A DNA stretch of 64,000 bases from the NCBI GenBank assembly GCA_002633025.1, contig NMRB01000023.1, positions 187,451 to 251,450 on the forward strand, written 5' to 3'. Origin of the DNA: Notospermus geniculatus (lineage: Eukaryota; Nemertea; Pilidiophora; Heteronemertea; Lineidae). Below the pieces are notes generated by a model. It had not been told where the DNA came from, did no database searches, and saw nothing but the letters and a program-made list of their open reading frames with translations. Below, in pieces: positions 30,438 to 45,001 of this stretch (position 1 is its first letter; each line of letters starts with the position of its first letter). Position numbers and translations under genes: made by a program.

Positions 30438-33400
30438 AAGAGAAGCGCGGTACCAACCCTTGCTGAGGGAGGATGATGGTAGTACGCCCCGTCAGATCTG
30501 AAAAACTCAAAAGTTTATTCAAACTATCCTGAGGGGGATGTCAACGAACGTAACTGCCATTGGAAATGTCTAGATTTCCCGTTTTCCAGATTTGATCGAC
30601 TGACCATACATGCACAGTCGTCTTGGAGAAAATTGAAAACCGAAAAATAATTATTCGTCTAATTAAACGGAATCATTTTGTAGCCGCGAATAAATGTTTG
30701 AAAACTGTGGGTTTTCGACAGCCGGTCAATTCCGTTTAATGTCGCTTTGATTGCGCTCTCATGTTCTGTGATTTTTACACTCTGTTCCCAGTCCCGGAAC
30801 ATGCGACAAAAATCGATGTCTTCTCTTGAAGAGATGATGAAAATCTCTTGATTTTCGGTTCCTTGTCTTCCCAACTGAACGCACCGGGCGGCTGAATCCG
30901 GTTTATATCTGGTGACAGTAGCCTATACTCGATCCGACGACAGAACCTGCTAAGCCATGTAACGTTTTTATGCATGTTTTCTGAACTTGAATGGAACGGT
31001 CGCCCCGAAGGGTTGAATGCCAAAACAATCACTCTTCGCCAACTTTTTAGAAAGAAATTTTTTTATTCGTTTTAATTTAAAAAGTCAGACTTTGGCTGAA
31101 AAACTCTTCTGAACGGAATTGCCACCGCAAGTTCACCATCCCTGATGAGCAGAATTTGGGAAGTAATTATGCAAATATAAATCACCCCTTCAAAAGAACC
31201 TGTCCGACTAGCGGCTATGTCGCAATGCAGGCCTACTGTCTGAGGGCCGTCTTCCGAAGGGTCCGATCATCGACTACAGGGTATAAACTCAGGACAGACT
31301 CTGAATAAGTCTGTAATTCGATGTCGATCGATTGGAGAGGTCAACTTCAACAGAAGAACTAATCACTTCAGTGCAAAGTGTTTGTGGTGTAAATTCCACA
31401 AACGATTTGTCCGACTTTGCAAATGAAACACAATCAAGAAAGGCCAGACAAGCTTAGTTTTGTTTCTGAATACTGGATGACGAATTTATTAATAACTTTT
31501 GGGGGTTAGCTGTAACAGGATAACACATCAGAACTACAGTCGTGCTTGTCCCCGCGTAACAGGAAAGAAAACCCCCTGGACAAATTGTCCTACTCTTTAG
31601 TAATTACCAGAAGGGTACGTGATGGCTTATTTGTCAGAAATCGTCCACGAGACAAAACGCTAAGAAACATTTTCGCGTAGCCAAATTGGGAAATTTTAGA
31701 CAGAGCTATCAAAGACAGGGATTGAGTACTCAGAAAGGAATCCAGGCCATTTTCTCGGCAAATATTTACTGGGGCAAAACGACTGATGGAAGATAAGTTC
31801 CAGAGGTTGACTTAATTGATTGCTGATTTAAGGATAATTTGAAATCGGGAAGACGCCGATTCTTGTCACCGATGCTGGGACGCTATCGGTGATATGAAAA
31901 ATCGCTTCGGTGTGAGATAACGCGGCCCTGAGGACAAAAGACTAGATTGAAGCAAGGCTTATGATATCATGATATATGCGAAAACCTTGAAGTACAACCG
32001 GTGCAAACTCACCACTCGTGCCCATCTATCGCCACCGGTGTTGGTTACAGGTGTATCTCGGGTCACCTTGGGCCGCTGCTATCCTGCCCCACTGCAGCCC
32101 ATTAGCTAAACCCTCCTGTTTTATCATCGATGATTGGTGTGAAAAGCTTTCAGATTGTCACCATTCAGCACCTGTTTTTCCACCTACCCGTGTCATTAGT
32201 GAGTATCGCATGTCGCACGTGCCACGCGGGGCTGTCGATTTGCGGAGTCCACGAGACACGACTCCGAAAGTGACGTCACTGCGTCACTTGCCCCACCTAT
32301 CGTCCACTTACCTTCCTCTTGCACATCCGTCATTGCAAGCTTGATTAAGACAGGTGAAGCAATTATCTCGTTACCTTTGAAGCGAGATGAACAACAGGAA
32401 AATGTGTTCCCCATCCAGTTCCTTGTAGCCTATCACCAACTCCTGTGTGAGTCATGTTCCCTGGCAGTTTTATCAAGATATCATTCCATGACGGGTGCAA
32501 CACGTTGTGCCCTTTCTTCTACACCTTCACGAGGATGTTGCGCATCTTTCCTATAACCCTTTCCTGCGACCACCTTGCTGTGGAATTCTCCACCATCCGT
32601 CCCAAGCGAAACGGCGATTGCCTGCAAATGGGCATAAGGGAGCAACATTCAATGTACAGTATATTTGAACCCCGTATCTTCGAACTGCCACCGGTTGTGG
32701 CTTAGCACTACGCACGAAGCAGTGGCTATTAATTTAATGGGCAAAGTATTAAAAAAGAATATCGTTGCCAGTCTGTATTTTGGGGTCTCTCTCACGATTC
32801 GACCTTCCTCGGAGGTCCTCTTTAGCTTGGTCAAAACCTGCCCCAAACGCTCGGAAATGTAGATTTCTTCCGAGTGGTTGTTCTCGCCCCCAAGAAGAAG
32901 CAATGAGGAAACAAGAAACCATTGTAACGAGTGCATGCCTCGTTAAGGTAGTTGCAAACGGCGTGAACCTGGAAGTGAACTTGATAACCTTTGAGAAGTT
33001 CTGAAATGAACAATTTGTAAAATGCAATATAAGACCATTTTCAAGAGTTTTAAACAGAGTTGCACTTAGTATAATGAGGTGTTGGACCAGTTGGGTTCTA
33101 TTTGTGTAATTATTTTGAACCGTCTTCTGATTCATGATAATTACCACAGAGTTATCTGACGAGAAACTTAGGTTAAAACGTCGATCAATGCCAAATGTTG
33201 AAGTAATGAGGCAAAACCCTGCCAAAATGGCCGCCTCATCAATGTTCGACCCGACGCGTTAACTCATCAAATCTCGCCCCTGGTGACGAAATAATGGGAG
33301 AATACCCCTCGAATACAGGAAATACGCGCCTGGAGACGAGCTTATCGTCTGCTCGGTGGGATCATGATACATTCCGTTGCAGCTGTGGTCGAAAAAGCAA

Positions 33401-36300
33401 CTTTTTCACAGGGGCAGTACGTAAATTCATGTAAATTCCTAACTAAACTTCACTGAAACGAAACTCTACCTTTGGGTTAATTTTATTGAAGAAAATTGAC
33501 ATACAAAGTGTTTCGAGCCATCCATCCCCCAGTTGTTCACTTCCTGGTTTCTGTTTTTTCCCAAGCTGTAATAGTCTGTCTAATGATCTCGAACGAGTAA
33601 AACTTGAACTTACGTTACCGGTCGTTTTCACCGGAGATGTACCCTAACAATTTGCACTTTAATGGTGGTCTACCGATCAGCAGAATTTGGTCCTGACGTA
33701 CCTCATGCGTCGAAGGGGTACACAATGGTGAAGATTCTAATAAATCCATCATTGCTGATAGCAAGGGGCAAGCGGTGCGAGCAGGACTGAGATCGAACAT
33801 TGAAGAGAGTTGGTCAGTTGGTCCATCGTTGATTATAAGTATGATGCTCGACTGAAACTTCTCAGAATTTTGAATGTCGACCTTAGTTTCTGTGAGAACT
33901 CTTCGTCTGGTCTACATTTGTAACTGATAGCGTAGATCTACAGGAAGAATTTCCGTGAAATTCTTGTAAAACGCCGCGAGGTTTTTGAAAACACGAAACA
34001 GTTAAGTGGATCTGTAGTTTGTAGCCAATTAATCGACTATGAATCAAGCAGCGAACGCACCAAAGGTGGCTAAACCCTTCAAGTTTGGATAGTCAACGCC
34101 CCGATGGCGTTTTTATGTACTTTATGTACCCCCTGCAAAACGAGAACGTCGATCACTGGCACACTGCGATCCGGACCGATTCCAGTCCCCGTTTGTAGTC
34201 CAATTTCGTTGGACATACGATAATGCAGAAGTCCATTTGCAACATTTTACGGACCGGAGTTGGACCAGATCTTGCCAGTAATCGACGCTTTACGTGCAGT
34301 CCCGATCAAGCTTGGGACGGCTGCAGAGAAATCTTGTAAGACAGCACCCAATGTATCAGTTTGGAGAATCCGATCGGGGATAGGACGTTAGCAACGAGAT
34401 GTTCACATGATGAAAATGTTTCAACCTGTCGAGGCTAACAGGGTGTGAGAAACAAGCCATTAATGAGTTTCCAATCTGCAAGCCGCTGACAGCTACATCT
34501 TTTTCTATCGCCGATTCCGGGAGAACCGAAGGCCAAGTGCAAATTGATGGCTAAGTATTAACTCTTCAAGATAAGCTTTCCTTCAATTTATTAGCACTTT
34601 TGCAACAAGTCGGGCTATTGCTTGCTAGTTTCCGAGGCAATTCAGGTAGATATTTTTTCTCGTATTGACTAATCAAGAACATGTTGTTGAACATCCCGAA
34701 GATGTTCGATGATTGCGGTTCTCATTCATTCCGCCTCGAAGAAGATGTCAGAAAAGGATTCAACGTGCAGCCAATAACTTCTACTGATGAGATAGGCCAA
34801 TTTTCTCTATCTCCTGCATACGAGATGTAATGTTTTCATATCTTTATTGATTTACCATAGTTTGACCAGACACTTTTTCCAAGACATGCAGTTACCGCCC
34901 GTATATTCTCAAGATACCTCAAATATGGCTGCCAGTCGGCCATTTTGAAAAATGACCAGATGACACTGGAACATTTCGTTGGCCTGGTTTGCAGTAACAC
35001 CCAGGTGAGCATATTTCATGGCCTCTGGGCCAATTCATTCAGTTTAATGATCTATCTTCCCCAAAATAAGATAGCCGTTAAATGGCGCCACCGTTGGTCA
35101 CGCTGCATGCCCAATCCCGTCCTCTCGTGGCGAGATTACACGAGATTACACCGAAATCAATCATCTCTGACATCATCCTGAGACAATCCTTAAACATCTT
35201 GAAAATACGTGCGTCATTTCCTCCATTGTGCCAACACCATCTGTGAAGTTAATTTCTTGCGGTACTTGTTTAAAATGATAATGATTTTTCTTGATCCACG
35301 AGTCAATTATTGCATTATACCCGGCTCTATGTGGGTGTGAGGTGGGCGGCGGTAATTCCCATGATTGCTTTTCAATCGAATAAGGATTAAAATAGATTTT
35401 TCTAGGACTTTCAATCAGTTTCACTTTTTAATTCAAACCTCTTTACCGTCAAAAAGGAATTAAGTCCCATCACATCCAGCTTCATTTTAGGGTCCAGCGA
35501 ACCCATTGTTAGATCCACTCATTTTTTCTTTGGCGAGAAGTAATGATATGAATGCATCGACAAAAGGCGTAAACGTGGGTATGAAAAAGTCCCAAAAATA
35601 CATCATTTTCCGTTACTGTAGTGCAAAAATCGTCCTGTATTTTGGCCGTCAACAGGAATTCTGAAACTGTGTCCCTTCTTCCAACAACATAATGATCAAT
35701 ATGATAAACTTCTGTGAAATGACAAGGTCGAAAGCGAACATATATCAAACCCATAATTGCAAGAATATAAATTTCAAATTATCACGAACATAAAATCCAC
35801 AAATTCGCCATAAATTACCATTTTCTTCACCAAGTTCATTATATCATCGAATCAAATCGCTTCTCGGCGTTAAAGTGTCGCCAATTACGAAAAACACATC
35901 GCGCATGACAATGCATCCTCGGATGCGTGAGGTCCAATCAAATGATAATTAATACCCTATCAATCTTCTTTCACGATCACCAAACCAACGTACCGAAGGG
36001 AAACGACTCCTCAAATCAAGGAACAGTTCCGATCCGATAATAGGCCATAACGGGAAACATTGTTTGCAATAATATATGACCGCGTTCCTTATTACGCCAA
36101 TCTCGGCTTCATCGTTCCTCATTAGAACGACAATTAGGAGAACTCATTTGTCGTTGAGACGATCATTGAGCGGAGAAGTCATTGGCACTTCTCTTTCCCA
36201 GCCCCCGAGGGACCAGCAAAGATTTGTTTCAAATGTATTGCCGGACCTGACCGGATACCAGGATACTAAACGTAAAACGCCCCGGTATCGCGAGGAAATT
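30438..36300. other. Gene-free region after the glycosyltransferase
   Basis: About 5.9 kb in which I see no exon of a recognisable protein; open frames are short and overlap on both strands. The first 60 bp after the gap may hold the end of the glycosyltransferase. The region is AT-rich with many TAATTA/CAATTA words, as expected of the 5' flank of a homeobox gene, but no individual site can be called. Confidence 0.5.
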
Positions 36301-36433
36301 AATGGTAGTCAGGCAACACATGTGTTTTTCTTTGAAACGCTTCGCTATTCACTTGTTTTCAGTACTCACAGAAGGCTTAGAATCGTTATTGAAAACTCAC
36401 ACCGTGGTTACGTCGTTATTGAATCCTTGCGGA

Positions 36434-37080
36434 CACTTGAAGTCGTCATTGAATAACTCCTATAGAAAGATCAAGTCCTCTTTCGGTCTTCAATGAATAC
36501 TGAATACGCGGCACTTTCAGTCTTGATTGAATAATCATACCAAGATTACAGTCCTGCTTTTAGTCATCGACGAATACTGACCTAACACTTGAAGTAGTGG
36601 TGATTATTGAGTTGTCCTACTTACAGTCTTCAACGAATACGGGTCACTTGGAGTCAAGATTGAATGACTCATACTCACAGTCCTGCTTTCGGTCATCGAC
36701 GAATACATGTACCTACCTAACACTTGAAGTAATTATTGCATAACTCGAGCAGGATTCCAACATTTGGGGCCGTATTCTAGAAGCTTCCTTAGCTCTAAGG
36801 TTTACCTTTAGCTATTGTTTGAAGGGCAGAATACAAAAGCGGAATACAAAAGTGGACCTTAAAGTTAAGGAGGCTTCTAGAATACGGGCCTCAGTCTTCA
36901 ATGAATACTTTATACTGAACACTTTGAGTCATGATTGAATAACTCGTACAAAGCTAGAATCATGCTTTCAATCTTCACTGAGTTCTTATACGGAGCACTT
37001 GGGGTCATTTTAGTTAAAGATTCATAGAAGACAGGACGAAAGTCCTGCTTTCTATCTTCGACGAATACCCTTGATGCTTG
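36434..37080 (+). repeat. Degenerate minisatellite, about 75-bp period
   Basis: Repeated blocks CACTTGAAGT, then ATTGAATAACTC, then AGTCCTGCTTTCGGTC, then TTCAACGAATAC recur. Unit starts are near 36434, 36512, 36586, 36645, 36721, 36920 and 36996 (spacings 59 to 78 bp apart from one 199-bp step). The long step is explained by the inserted palindromic element at 36767-36890: removing its 124 bp restores 75 bp. Weaker units may extend back to about 36365. Confidence 0.85.
36767..36890. mobile_element. Palindromic MITE inserted in the minisatellite
   Basis: Arms of about 38 bp start GGGCCGTATTCTAGAAGC and end GCTTCTAGAATACGGGCC with about six mismatches. The element interrupts one unit of the 75-bp array. 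The terminal word GGCCCGTATT is shared with the element at 56171-56291 and resembles the end of the element at 2459. No clear target-site duplication is seen. Confidence 0.8.
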
Positions 37081-37084
37081 AGTA

Positions 37085-40000
37085 CAAACACGGCTCGTTT
37101 TGCTTGGCCTCGGCGGCAGTGCACACCGATGAGAGGCGGATCCATCGGAGGTGTCAAGAGCCGTTATTAAGCCACAAATGGTCTCATTAAATGTTCGGGA
37201 TCTGACAAATTGTTTCTCTCGTTCTCAGTAATGATGGGAATCGATGGCAAATTGAAGCTCAACCTGAAAGAATTTGATCTCTTTTAAGACACGATTTCTC
37301 GGCGTGCCAACCGTGTCTTAATGCTTCCTTCTTTGAAACTAAGGCAAGGCAGGCTACACCATGAAATGCACTCTGCTTCAGAAAGCAAGAGGCTAGTCCA
37401 TTGCTCATTGGTGTCACGTTTTTGCACAGTGCAGATCATTTGGTCCTGTGACGAATTTTGAGGTTGGCGGTGGCCTGAGACTTAGTGGGCCTGCCTTTAT
37501 GGGTAGGCCTAGTGAATATAGAGTATTCTACTTCTGGGTCGTATCTTAGTCCAAACCGTCACTTTTAAGCAGGGATCATGGTCATGTAATGATAGTGTGC
37601 ATCAAATTCTAACCATTGACATTATTTACAAAGTAATTGTTCGATACCATCATAACATGCACCCGCTTCGTGATAAATCTGAACAAACAAGCCCTGTTGC
37701 CCTTGCACACTGTACGGTAGGAGCTGCCTAATAACTGGCAAATTGCCTGCCCAATCCGCAGTAAACAGGCTAAGTTATTGCCCCATTCTCCCTCATCAGC
37801 GTTCTGCCTTCTGATCAACAAAAATCACGTCTCCTCCAGAAATATGCCGGGGATGATTAGGCAAGATCACTCCCTAATGTCCCGTTGGCATATTATCGCC
37901 ATAACTAGCAAATATTACCGACCGAAGAAACTAATTTACTATTTATGAAGATGAAGTTGTGCAATAAATTCGTCATTATTTATAAATTGTTGCTAGCAAT
38001 CCCGACAAACGGGAGTACACGTCACATTTATATCCATAACAGGTTCTGTCTCGGTCTTCTTATACGCTTAGCCCAGTCTCAAGACAATCAGTCTATCCAC
38101 TCTAAGCCCTAATAAATGTCTTCTACAGAATCGTGATTCCTTATACCCAAATCACCGATAAATTCACGGCTTTTAATTTTCATCATTTGTTATGGGAAGT
38201 CTGAATCTCGATCGGTGCCTCGGGAATCGACGTTTAAATGAAACGGCCGGTCTACGCGGTAAACAAGACCCAAAGGCACGATCACATCGCCCCTGTTATT
38301 TCCACCGAATAGTTCATTAATGTTTCACAAGGCAAATTTTCTGTTACTTTATATAATGACAGGATGGCATTAACTAAGCGATGAATATTTCAAGCGTCCT
38401 GGTCTCCGAGGAAGGTGTTTAGATTGAGGTGTGATGCCACGCTACCCGGGGAGTTGTCGGACACTGAACACGACGGACGCCGTCATCTGGCGGGGTACTG
38501 CTACTAACTGGGAAGTTGAGTGTCTGCATAGTTTTTTTCACGATATTGGCTTCCCCTTCTCCAAATACAACTAAGTATTGGTCAATTGAAAGCCATGGGG
38601 GTGGAAACTTAGAAAGCAGTCTTTTTGAAGTACTTTTTCGCTCCTCGACCCTATAGAGTGTATACGAGGGATCCTCAACGCCACAGTCGGAATATATTCA
38701 GGAACGTTGCAACGAGAGTCCAGCCTCGGCGCCGACAAATTAGCTCGAGTGTCGCTTCAACAATTACATTACTTGGCAAATAGAAGCAGCAATCTTATAG
38801 CGATCTGGCTAAGTAGTTTCCAATGGAGGCGGTGTCCCGTTGATTGGCGCGGGAAATTGATTTTAAATTTGATATTTTATCCAACAAAGCCGAGATTCAC
38901 TTGGTTAATCGAATTTCTGACGGTAACTGAAGCCCGGGTGATCCAATTTGGTGCCGGTCAGAGAAGGTCTGTCACCGCATCCCCTAATACCGGATAATAC
39001 ACTGACGAGAGGTTTGATGGCAAAGAATTGTAACGTCTTAAAACCAAATGCAATATTTCAGCAACTCTTCTGTAATCTAATGTCTGTATAGAATAAAATC
39101 TTCCTATTCATCATGTTCATTGTTCATGATGCTTAAGGGATCACCGCTGGGAGGGTGATGAATTATCAGCTTAACGAAGATGTATCAACGACAAATGGTG
39201 TCTTTATAAGCTGAGAATGAGAAGGGGATTCTGGGTAATCGTCACGCGGAGAAAATATCTTGGAAATTTGTTGGGAATATCCGTGTGGATGGTGTAGCTG
39301 AGGTCCCAAGGGCGGAGCGGGGATGGTGCGGGATCTGGCAGGGATTACGGCCTAGAGTTGGTCATTAGGTAATCTTTGCTTGATGAGATGACGATGTGGC
39401 TGTTTGAACGGGTAAGAGGAGGGAGCGGGCGTGAGGGAATGGGTGTAAATTATAAAGGGGTTGTTGTTTTTGAGGGCAGGGGGCTGGAGTGGGTGTGATC
39501 GCAACAGATTGTAACTGCATGGCTGGAGTTGACGAAAATCATCAAAAACACAGAAGGCATTTACTTTTACAGGCATTGTCTTGTACAACAATGGTATTTC
39601 CGTTCATGCCAAAATCTTTACTCCAATCTTCACCCTGGTTATGTCTCGACGAAACATGAGTCGAAATAACAGTTTATTCAGAAATCGTCAAAAAACAGAA
39701 ACATTTTACGTTTTTCAGGCATGCTTTATGGCGGAAAACTGAGATCAGTTTCACCAGCTGATTCCATATCTCAACAGAAATTTTGAATTCATTTAAGCAT
39801 ATGTTGGGTATTTTGACCAGTATTTCCGCTAAAGCCTCATTCAGGCTACCTAACATCCTGTCTTCACCACACTGTAATGGTTGGATAAACATGAACAAGG
39901 TAAGAGCTCGAATCTTTCAATGTTCAAATCAGATACTTTCTTTGCTGTCGCAGAGGAAGAATTGAAGAAGTTCCATATGGACGTCATCCAAAGGGTTCTA

Positions 40001-43000
40001 ATGTATACTAGGCCTAAGTGTGGGATTGGGTTACATCAAAAATTTATAAGGCTCGCTTATATATTTTTGGTTACATGGAACCCTGGACCTGCTCCATTGT
40101 TGAAAAGCATTCTAAGATGAGTTTGTTGCTTATCTGCATTCTACCTCGAATTGAATGTTAAAATGGTATCAAAACTAAGCTTGGCAAGGTTCTTCGTTTG
40201 CCTACGTTAGCATAGATCTGGGGTACGGGTTCATAATGTAGGACATTGTCACGTGGAAGAGTTCGGGTTAGACATTAAAGAACTTTATAAACATAATCAT
40301 CCAATATACATGTACTTCTTTTTTAAACTATTGTCAGCCAAAAGCAATCGCCTTTTTAAAACAACGAACCACAACATTTGAATCGCACTTTGAGATATCA
40401 AAACCTGCAGTCTATACCTTGAGTGGTAAGTCTACCAATGTTTACCACGTTCTAAAGTTAGCAACTTACATGTATTATGTTAAACTGTCATTTTTGCCCC
40501 ATCCACTTGGCATATGACGGAAACGAACGACTGAACTTATGAAATATGTTGCATCTAGTCTTACACTTCTTGTAAAAAGCACTAAAACAATTTTTGTAGG
40601 TATTTAGGAATATGGCAGTGAGGTGGATAAGCTATTTCCAAAGTGTTATTCAGTTACAAGCAAAAATACGTATCCCTTGCCAAAAATGGTGAGGTGAAAT
40701 ACGAGCTTTGTCTCTGTCTGGGAGCAGAAGGGAGGGGAAAGGGAGTTCGGCCATCGCACACTTGGCAGTTTTTATGGCGACCACGAAATTGCCTGTACGA
40801 GCCAGAAATCTTGCCATGATGTGCAGCTAAGCATACATTTTACAAGTTAACGTTCATTTTTGGACCACGTCCTTCTGTTTCGACCGGCAACCAAACTGTC
40901 CGTGACAAGAAACAATACACAGAAAGTGCGGGAACTGACCCGTCGTAAGTGTTTCGAAAGGGCCATCAATTCTGTCTGGATGTTGCTGGAATTTTATTTT
41001 TTTGTGGAGGTGTTAAAGTTACCCAGTGGCTAGTGACGTTGTAATCCGCAGGGCGAATGGGCGGCCACGTTTGGGGTCCCCGGGTCAGCATATCTTCTGT
41101 GGGCAAACTATCCTTGTGCGTGTTACAAAATCGGGTCTCTCACAGCTAATAGCTCCTATCATAAATATAATTGCCATCATCATAAAGAAGGTATAGTACT
41201 CCTTGACAGGCGGGTCTCCTTTGCGTTTCGGCGTGAAAGATTCTCGCATGCATCTCCCTTGAACCGCATCTTAAGGTGGGTCGCACTATTTACTTAGTGA
41301 GCGCGTATTCTTTGAGACTTTCACAAGCAGTTTTCCGTGACGAGTATTGCTCATGGTTGACCTGTTTTCATGATAAATGGACATTATCATCATTTGTCAG
41401 GAGATATTAAGGCATTAAGTTAAACTGTCCGACAATTTAGTATTTATGACCGCATTGCTTACAAGTTTGATTAATGCAAACGATGATATTGAGATAAAAC
41501 CCACGATGTGGTTAGAAATGGCATCGGAGTCCATACCGTGCTTTGGATGGTGTTTTTTGATGGTAATGTCATTTATACTTATTTAATGGGACATTAAGCA
41601 CAGGCCCAGCCATTCATATCAACTCATTATGTTAAAAGTCTATCGATAAGACCGATAAGGAATCAATGGTTCGCCGTTACTGGCAAACACCATCAAACTT
41701 TCCCGCATCAATGGACTATCGTAGGACAAACACTGGCATTTTAATCATTGACAAAGATGTCTATCTCATATTGATATCAAGTCTTTAGGAAATGGAGTCT
41801 TTATTAGATTTTAATAGCATGAAGTTAAAGTACACTTTTAATGAAGAGTTCCTATGGCGAGTGGCAAACATCGTTCGGGTGTTTACATCATGAATCCAGT
41901 TGATCGTGGGATACGATCACATGCATTACTTTTAATTCCCATCGACAAGTTTTCATTCTGTATCATGTCCTTCTTCACAAAGTCACAACGTATCCCTTGC
42001 GAACAATTCACATGTCGTTTCATTGAGGGCTACCACCATGCATGACATGACCAAGCTGAGAAATAAATTTGTAGTGAAAATGGGTGTATGGAAAAATAAC
42101 TGAAATTTAACCGTTTTCACTTAGGTTTTGTGCAGGACTCCTCAATATATCTGTTTTCAGCAGAAAGAGGAAAAGTAACTTAGTTTTCATCCATTACCAC
42201 AAAATAGATAAAAAAGACTATAGTAGCTGCCATAAACTAAACTACTTTTGTGCTTTATGTTGGATAAACTAAACGAAGGTTGGTTTCTTTTATCAGTTTA
42301 TGATATTACCCATTGAAATTTTGGCAAAGACATTCTGATTCAAAATATCAGAAGCTGAATATTCTATTTCTATAGTATACGTCCTACTCTAATTCGAAAA
42401 TATCACGATATTTTTCCCCTACGGTCGGTATGTTTTGACGACGGCCTACATCATTGACTATGAAAATTTAATAGCGACGTTCATCTCTGGAAACAGTGAC
42501 GAAAAAGCCATCTGCACGCTGGGAATCGGAGAGTTTTTTTTTTTATTTCGATGAAGTTAATACGCACTATTATTTACTTTTCAAAATGACGGATTCCAAC
42601 CATTGAAATCTCACCATACAAACCGCTACCCCGGTGGTAGCCAACTAATTGCACGTTTCAATTTCATTCATGTCTGGGTGTGAAAGGTCCTGCAGGCTAA
42701 ATAATCGGTCTTTTGTAATGACGTCATCCTGACGGATGTCTAATTGCTTGCTTTTATGAAAAACTGCTTCAAGTCAACATTGTCCAGTCACACCTGCAGA
42801 TAATTCAAAGAGAACGGTATAATATCTTTCGGATGTCCTAGGCCTGGCCCGCTTTTGATGATAAATCTTATACAAAAATATCAAGTGAATTAACAGAAAT
42901 TCTCAAGTATCTAATGATTGAATATATTTTATTTGCTATGGTTGACTTGCTGCAGGTGCGTGTTTGTTACTTTTGCTCAGTGAATGGTTCGCAGTGAAAA

Positions 43001-44821
43001 GTAAACACAATCGGACAAAGAGCCGTAAATTTGCCGAATTTTTCATTATTGAATAAAGACATCTCCGTATGATACATCCTATTGTATTTGAAAACGTTAT
43101 GTACTAATGCTGTGAAATCAGATGTCCTCACCCCCGCCTCAGGAATTTCTCAGCAACCGAAATCTGTGATATCGAGCTGAATTTCTTCTGAATTTCAACA
43201 GAGGCTGTGTACATAAGCCTAACGCATACCACCACACGTTACGTGAATAAACTGCACCCCGAATGATGGCCGGTGCATATCTGGTGACCGTTCTTTCGGA
43301 TGGGTGGCAAACAGCAATTAAAACTGCTGGAACGGTGCAGAGCGAACCACACAGAGGCGGACACGGCCATCAGTGAGTAAACGGACCGTGGACATTTTAT
43401 ACGCATTCATTTCCTATTCAGAGCACGGCGAGCATGACTCGAGAAGTTTATTTCAATTGACTTACGATGTATAAGAATTTAATATCGTGTAGCAAATAGA
43501 TAGGATGTTCTTGCCTTGTCCTGGGGTCTTTTATTTGCGACAAGAAAAAGCTTAATTCAGCGATCAGCTTGAAGTGTTTACGAGTATTTAGGGATTGAAT
43601 TCGGCTAGCGAGCCTGGCGTCCTCTGAGAAGATGTGCAGATCTCTGGGAATCAATGGGTAAAATAGCTGGCTTTTACTCGAAGAAAAAGGTTTAGAAATG
43701 CTGAAGTACTTGAGATGTGAGTTGGGTTGTCACTCATTGGTCTCCTCTTCTTAAATGGTCTGCAGGTGTTAAACTCGGTATCCTTCTCTTGTCCTGACAT
43801 TGTTGTTAAATGTTTTGACGCGGAATCTTCCAACAATAAAACCCCATCGCTATAGAAACGCCAGAAAGAACGGCACAAAACATGCGATTATGAGACATTT
43901 TTATCTTGTAGAAACTTGTAAGTCGATACCGTCATTTTGGCCGGTGTGAAAATTCCATTTTGTCCATTCAGGATATTAGAAATGAAATTCAGTGCGATTT
44001 GTATCACTGCTTGTTGTACTGAGTACACGCATTATCAGTCTACAGAATACCAGCAGTCATGGCATGCACGGCATTAGTTGGAGGAATCTATGTTGTGAAA
44101 GACCCATCCTGAGAATCTCAGGTCATGTACGGTCGTACCCTCCCTCTCTGAACCAAGCGCGAGAAGGGGAGCCGGTTGTGAAGACCCTGGGTGCGAGGAT
44201 GTGAAAGACCCGGATGAGTGCCCACCAACCCAGTTGTGTACTATGTCACAGTCTCAAAATGATTGGCTGACTGATGTCGCTGAAACTCAAACTGGTACAT
44301 GTAATTCTGAACTGACACCAACCAACATAATTCTTTGTTGCTAAAACGAGAAAACCTCTTATTTCACTGGTGTACGTTACGTAATCAAGGCACTAAGATG
44401 ACCTTTTATCTTTCATCAATGAATGAAACCAGTAATTTCGTTTTCAATTAGTAACCAATACAGTTAATTATCAATCACACGTGTGCCCACCAATCACATT
44501 TTATCAGCCCGTGATCGGGAGCCAGAAACTTGATTAATTTTTAATTCAAAAAGGTGGCTATTTCCTCTCCTCTACCGTCCAGTAGCCAGAGATGACGTAA
44601 CATAGCACAGGTGCAGCCTTTATCGTAATTGGTACACGATTGGAGGGCACGGAATGAAATTAAAGAACACGCAATAAACAATTCCGAAGAATATTTTGGT
44701 GAAGCTATGCCATCTGGGTTCAGGGTATTATGATACTGGCATACATGTATTCCCTACCACCATCTTGTGAAGCAACAACACAGCACCCTTGCCGATGCAT
44801 TCCTCTTTATTCTTCTGTATA
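37085..44821. other. Gene-free region upstream of NK1
   Basis: About 7.7 kb without a recognisable exon. Short open frames (up to 96 codons) occur on both strands with no family resemblance. Base composition is AT-rich with homopolymer runs, for example a T run near 42536. As the 5' flank of a developmental homeobox gene it is a natural place for distant enhancers, but conservation cannot be judged here. Confidence 0.5.
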
Positions 44822-44843
44822 NNNNNNNNNNNGGGGGGGGGGG
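44822..44843. other. Small assembly gap (11 N) followed by a G run
   Basis: Eleven N at 44822-44832 are followed directly by eleven G (44833-44843), so the gap probably hides a poly-G tract that stopped sequencing. Confidence 0.95.
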
Positions 44844-44873
44844 ATATAACCAGCAGGCCTAACATATGATATT

Positions 44874-45001
44874 GGCTGGTATTCATAAAAGTTAGTAAAT
44901 GCTTTTACTTAAGATTTTAACAGCATGATCCAATGTAAATGTACTGCAAAACTTGAAGTAAAAGCATTTGCCATGTTTGCTAGCTTTTATGAATACCAGC
45001 C
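44874..45001. mobile_element. Palindromic MITE with ATT target-site duplication
   Basis: A 128-bp element begins GGCTGGTATTCATAAAAG and ends with the exact complement CTTTTATGAATACCAGCC. ATT lies directly outside both ends (44871-44873 and 45002-45004). The interior AGTAAATGCTTTTACTTAAG and ACAGCAT match the interior of the element at 20512-20638. A 3-bp duplication suggests a PIF/Harbinger-type relative (inference). Confidence 0.87.

Noticed and set aside
29827-30522. Long open frames across the gap on both strands
   Set aside because: They consist almost entirely of N; only the plus-strand frame from 28946 has real coding content, and only up to 29844.
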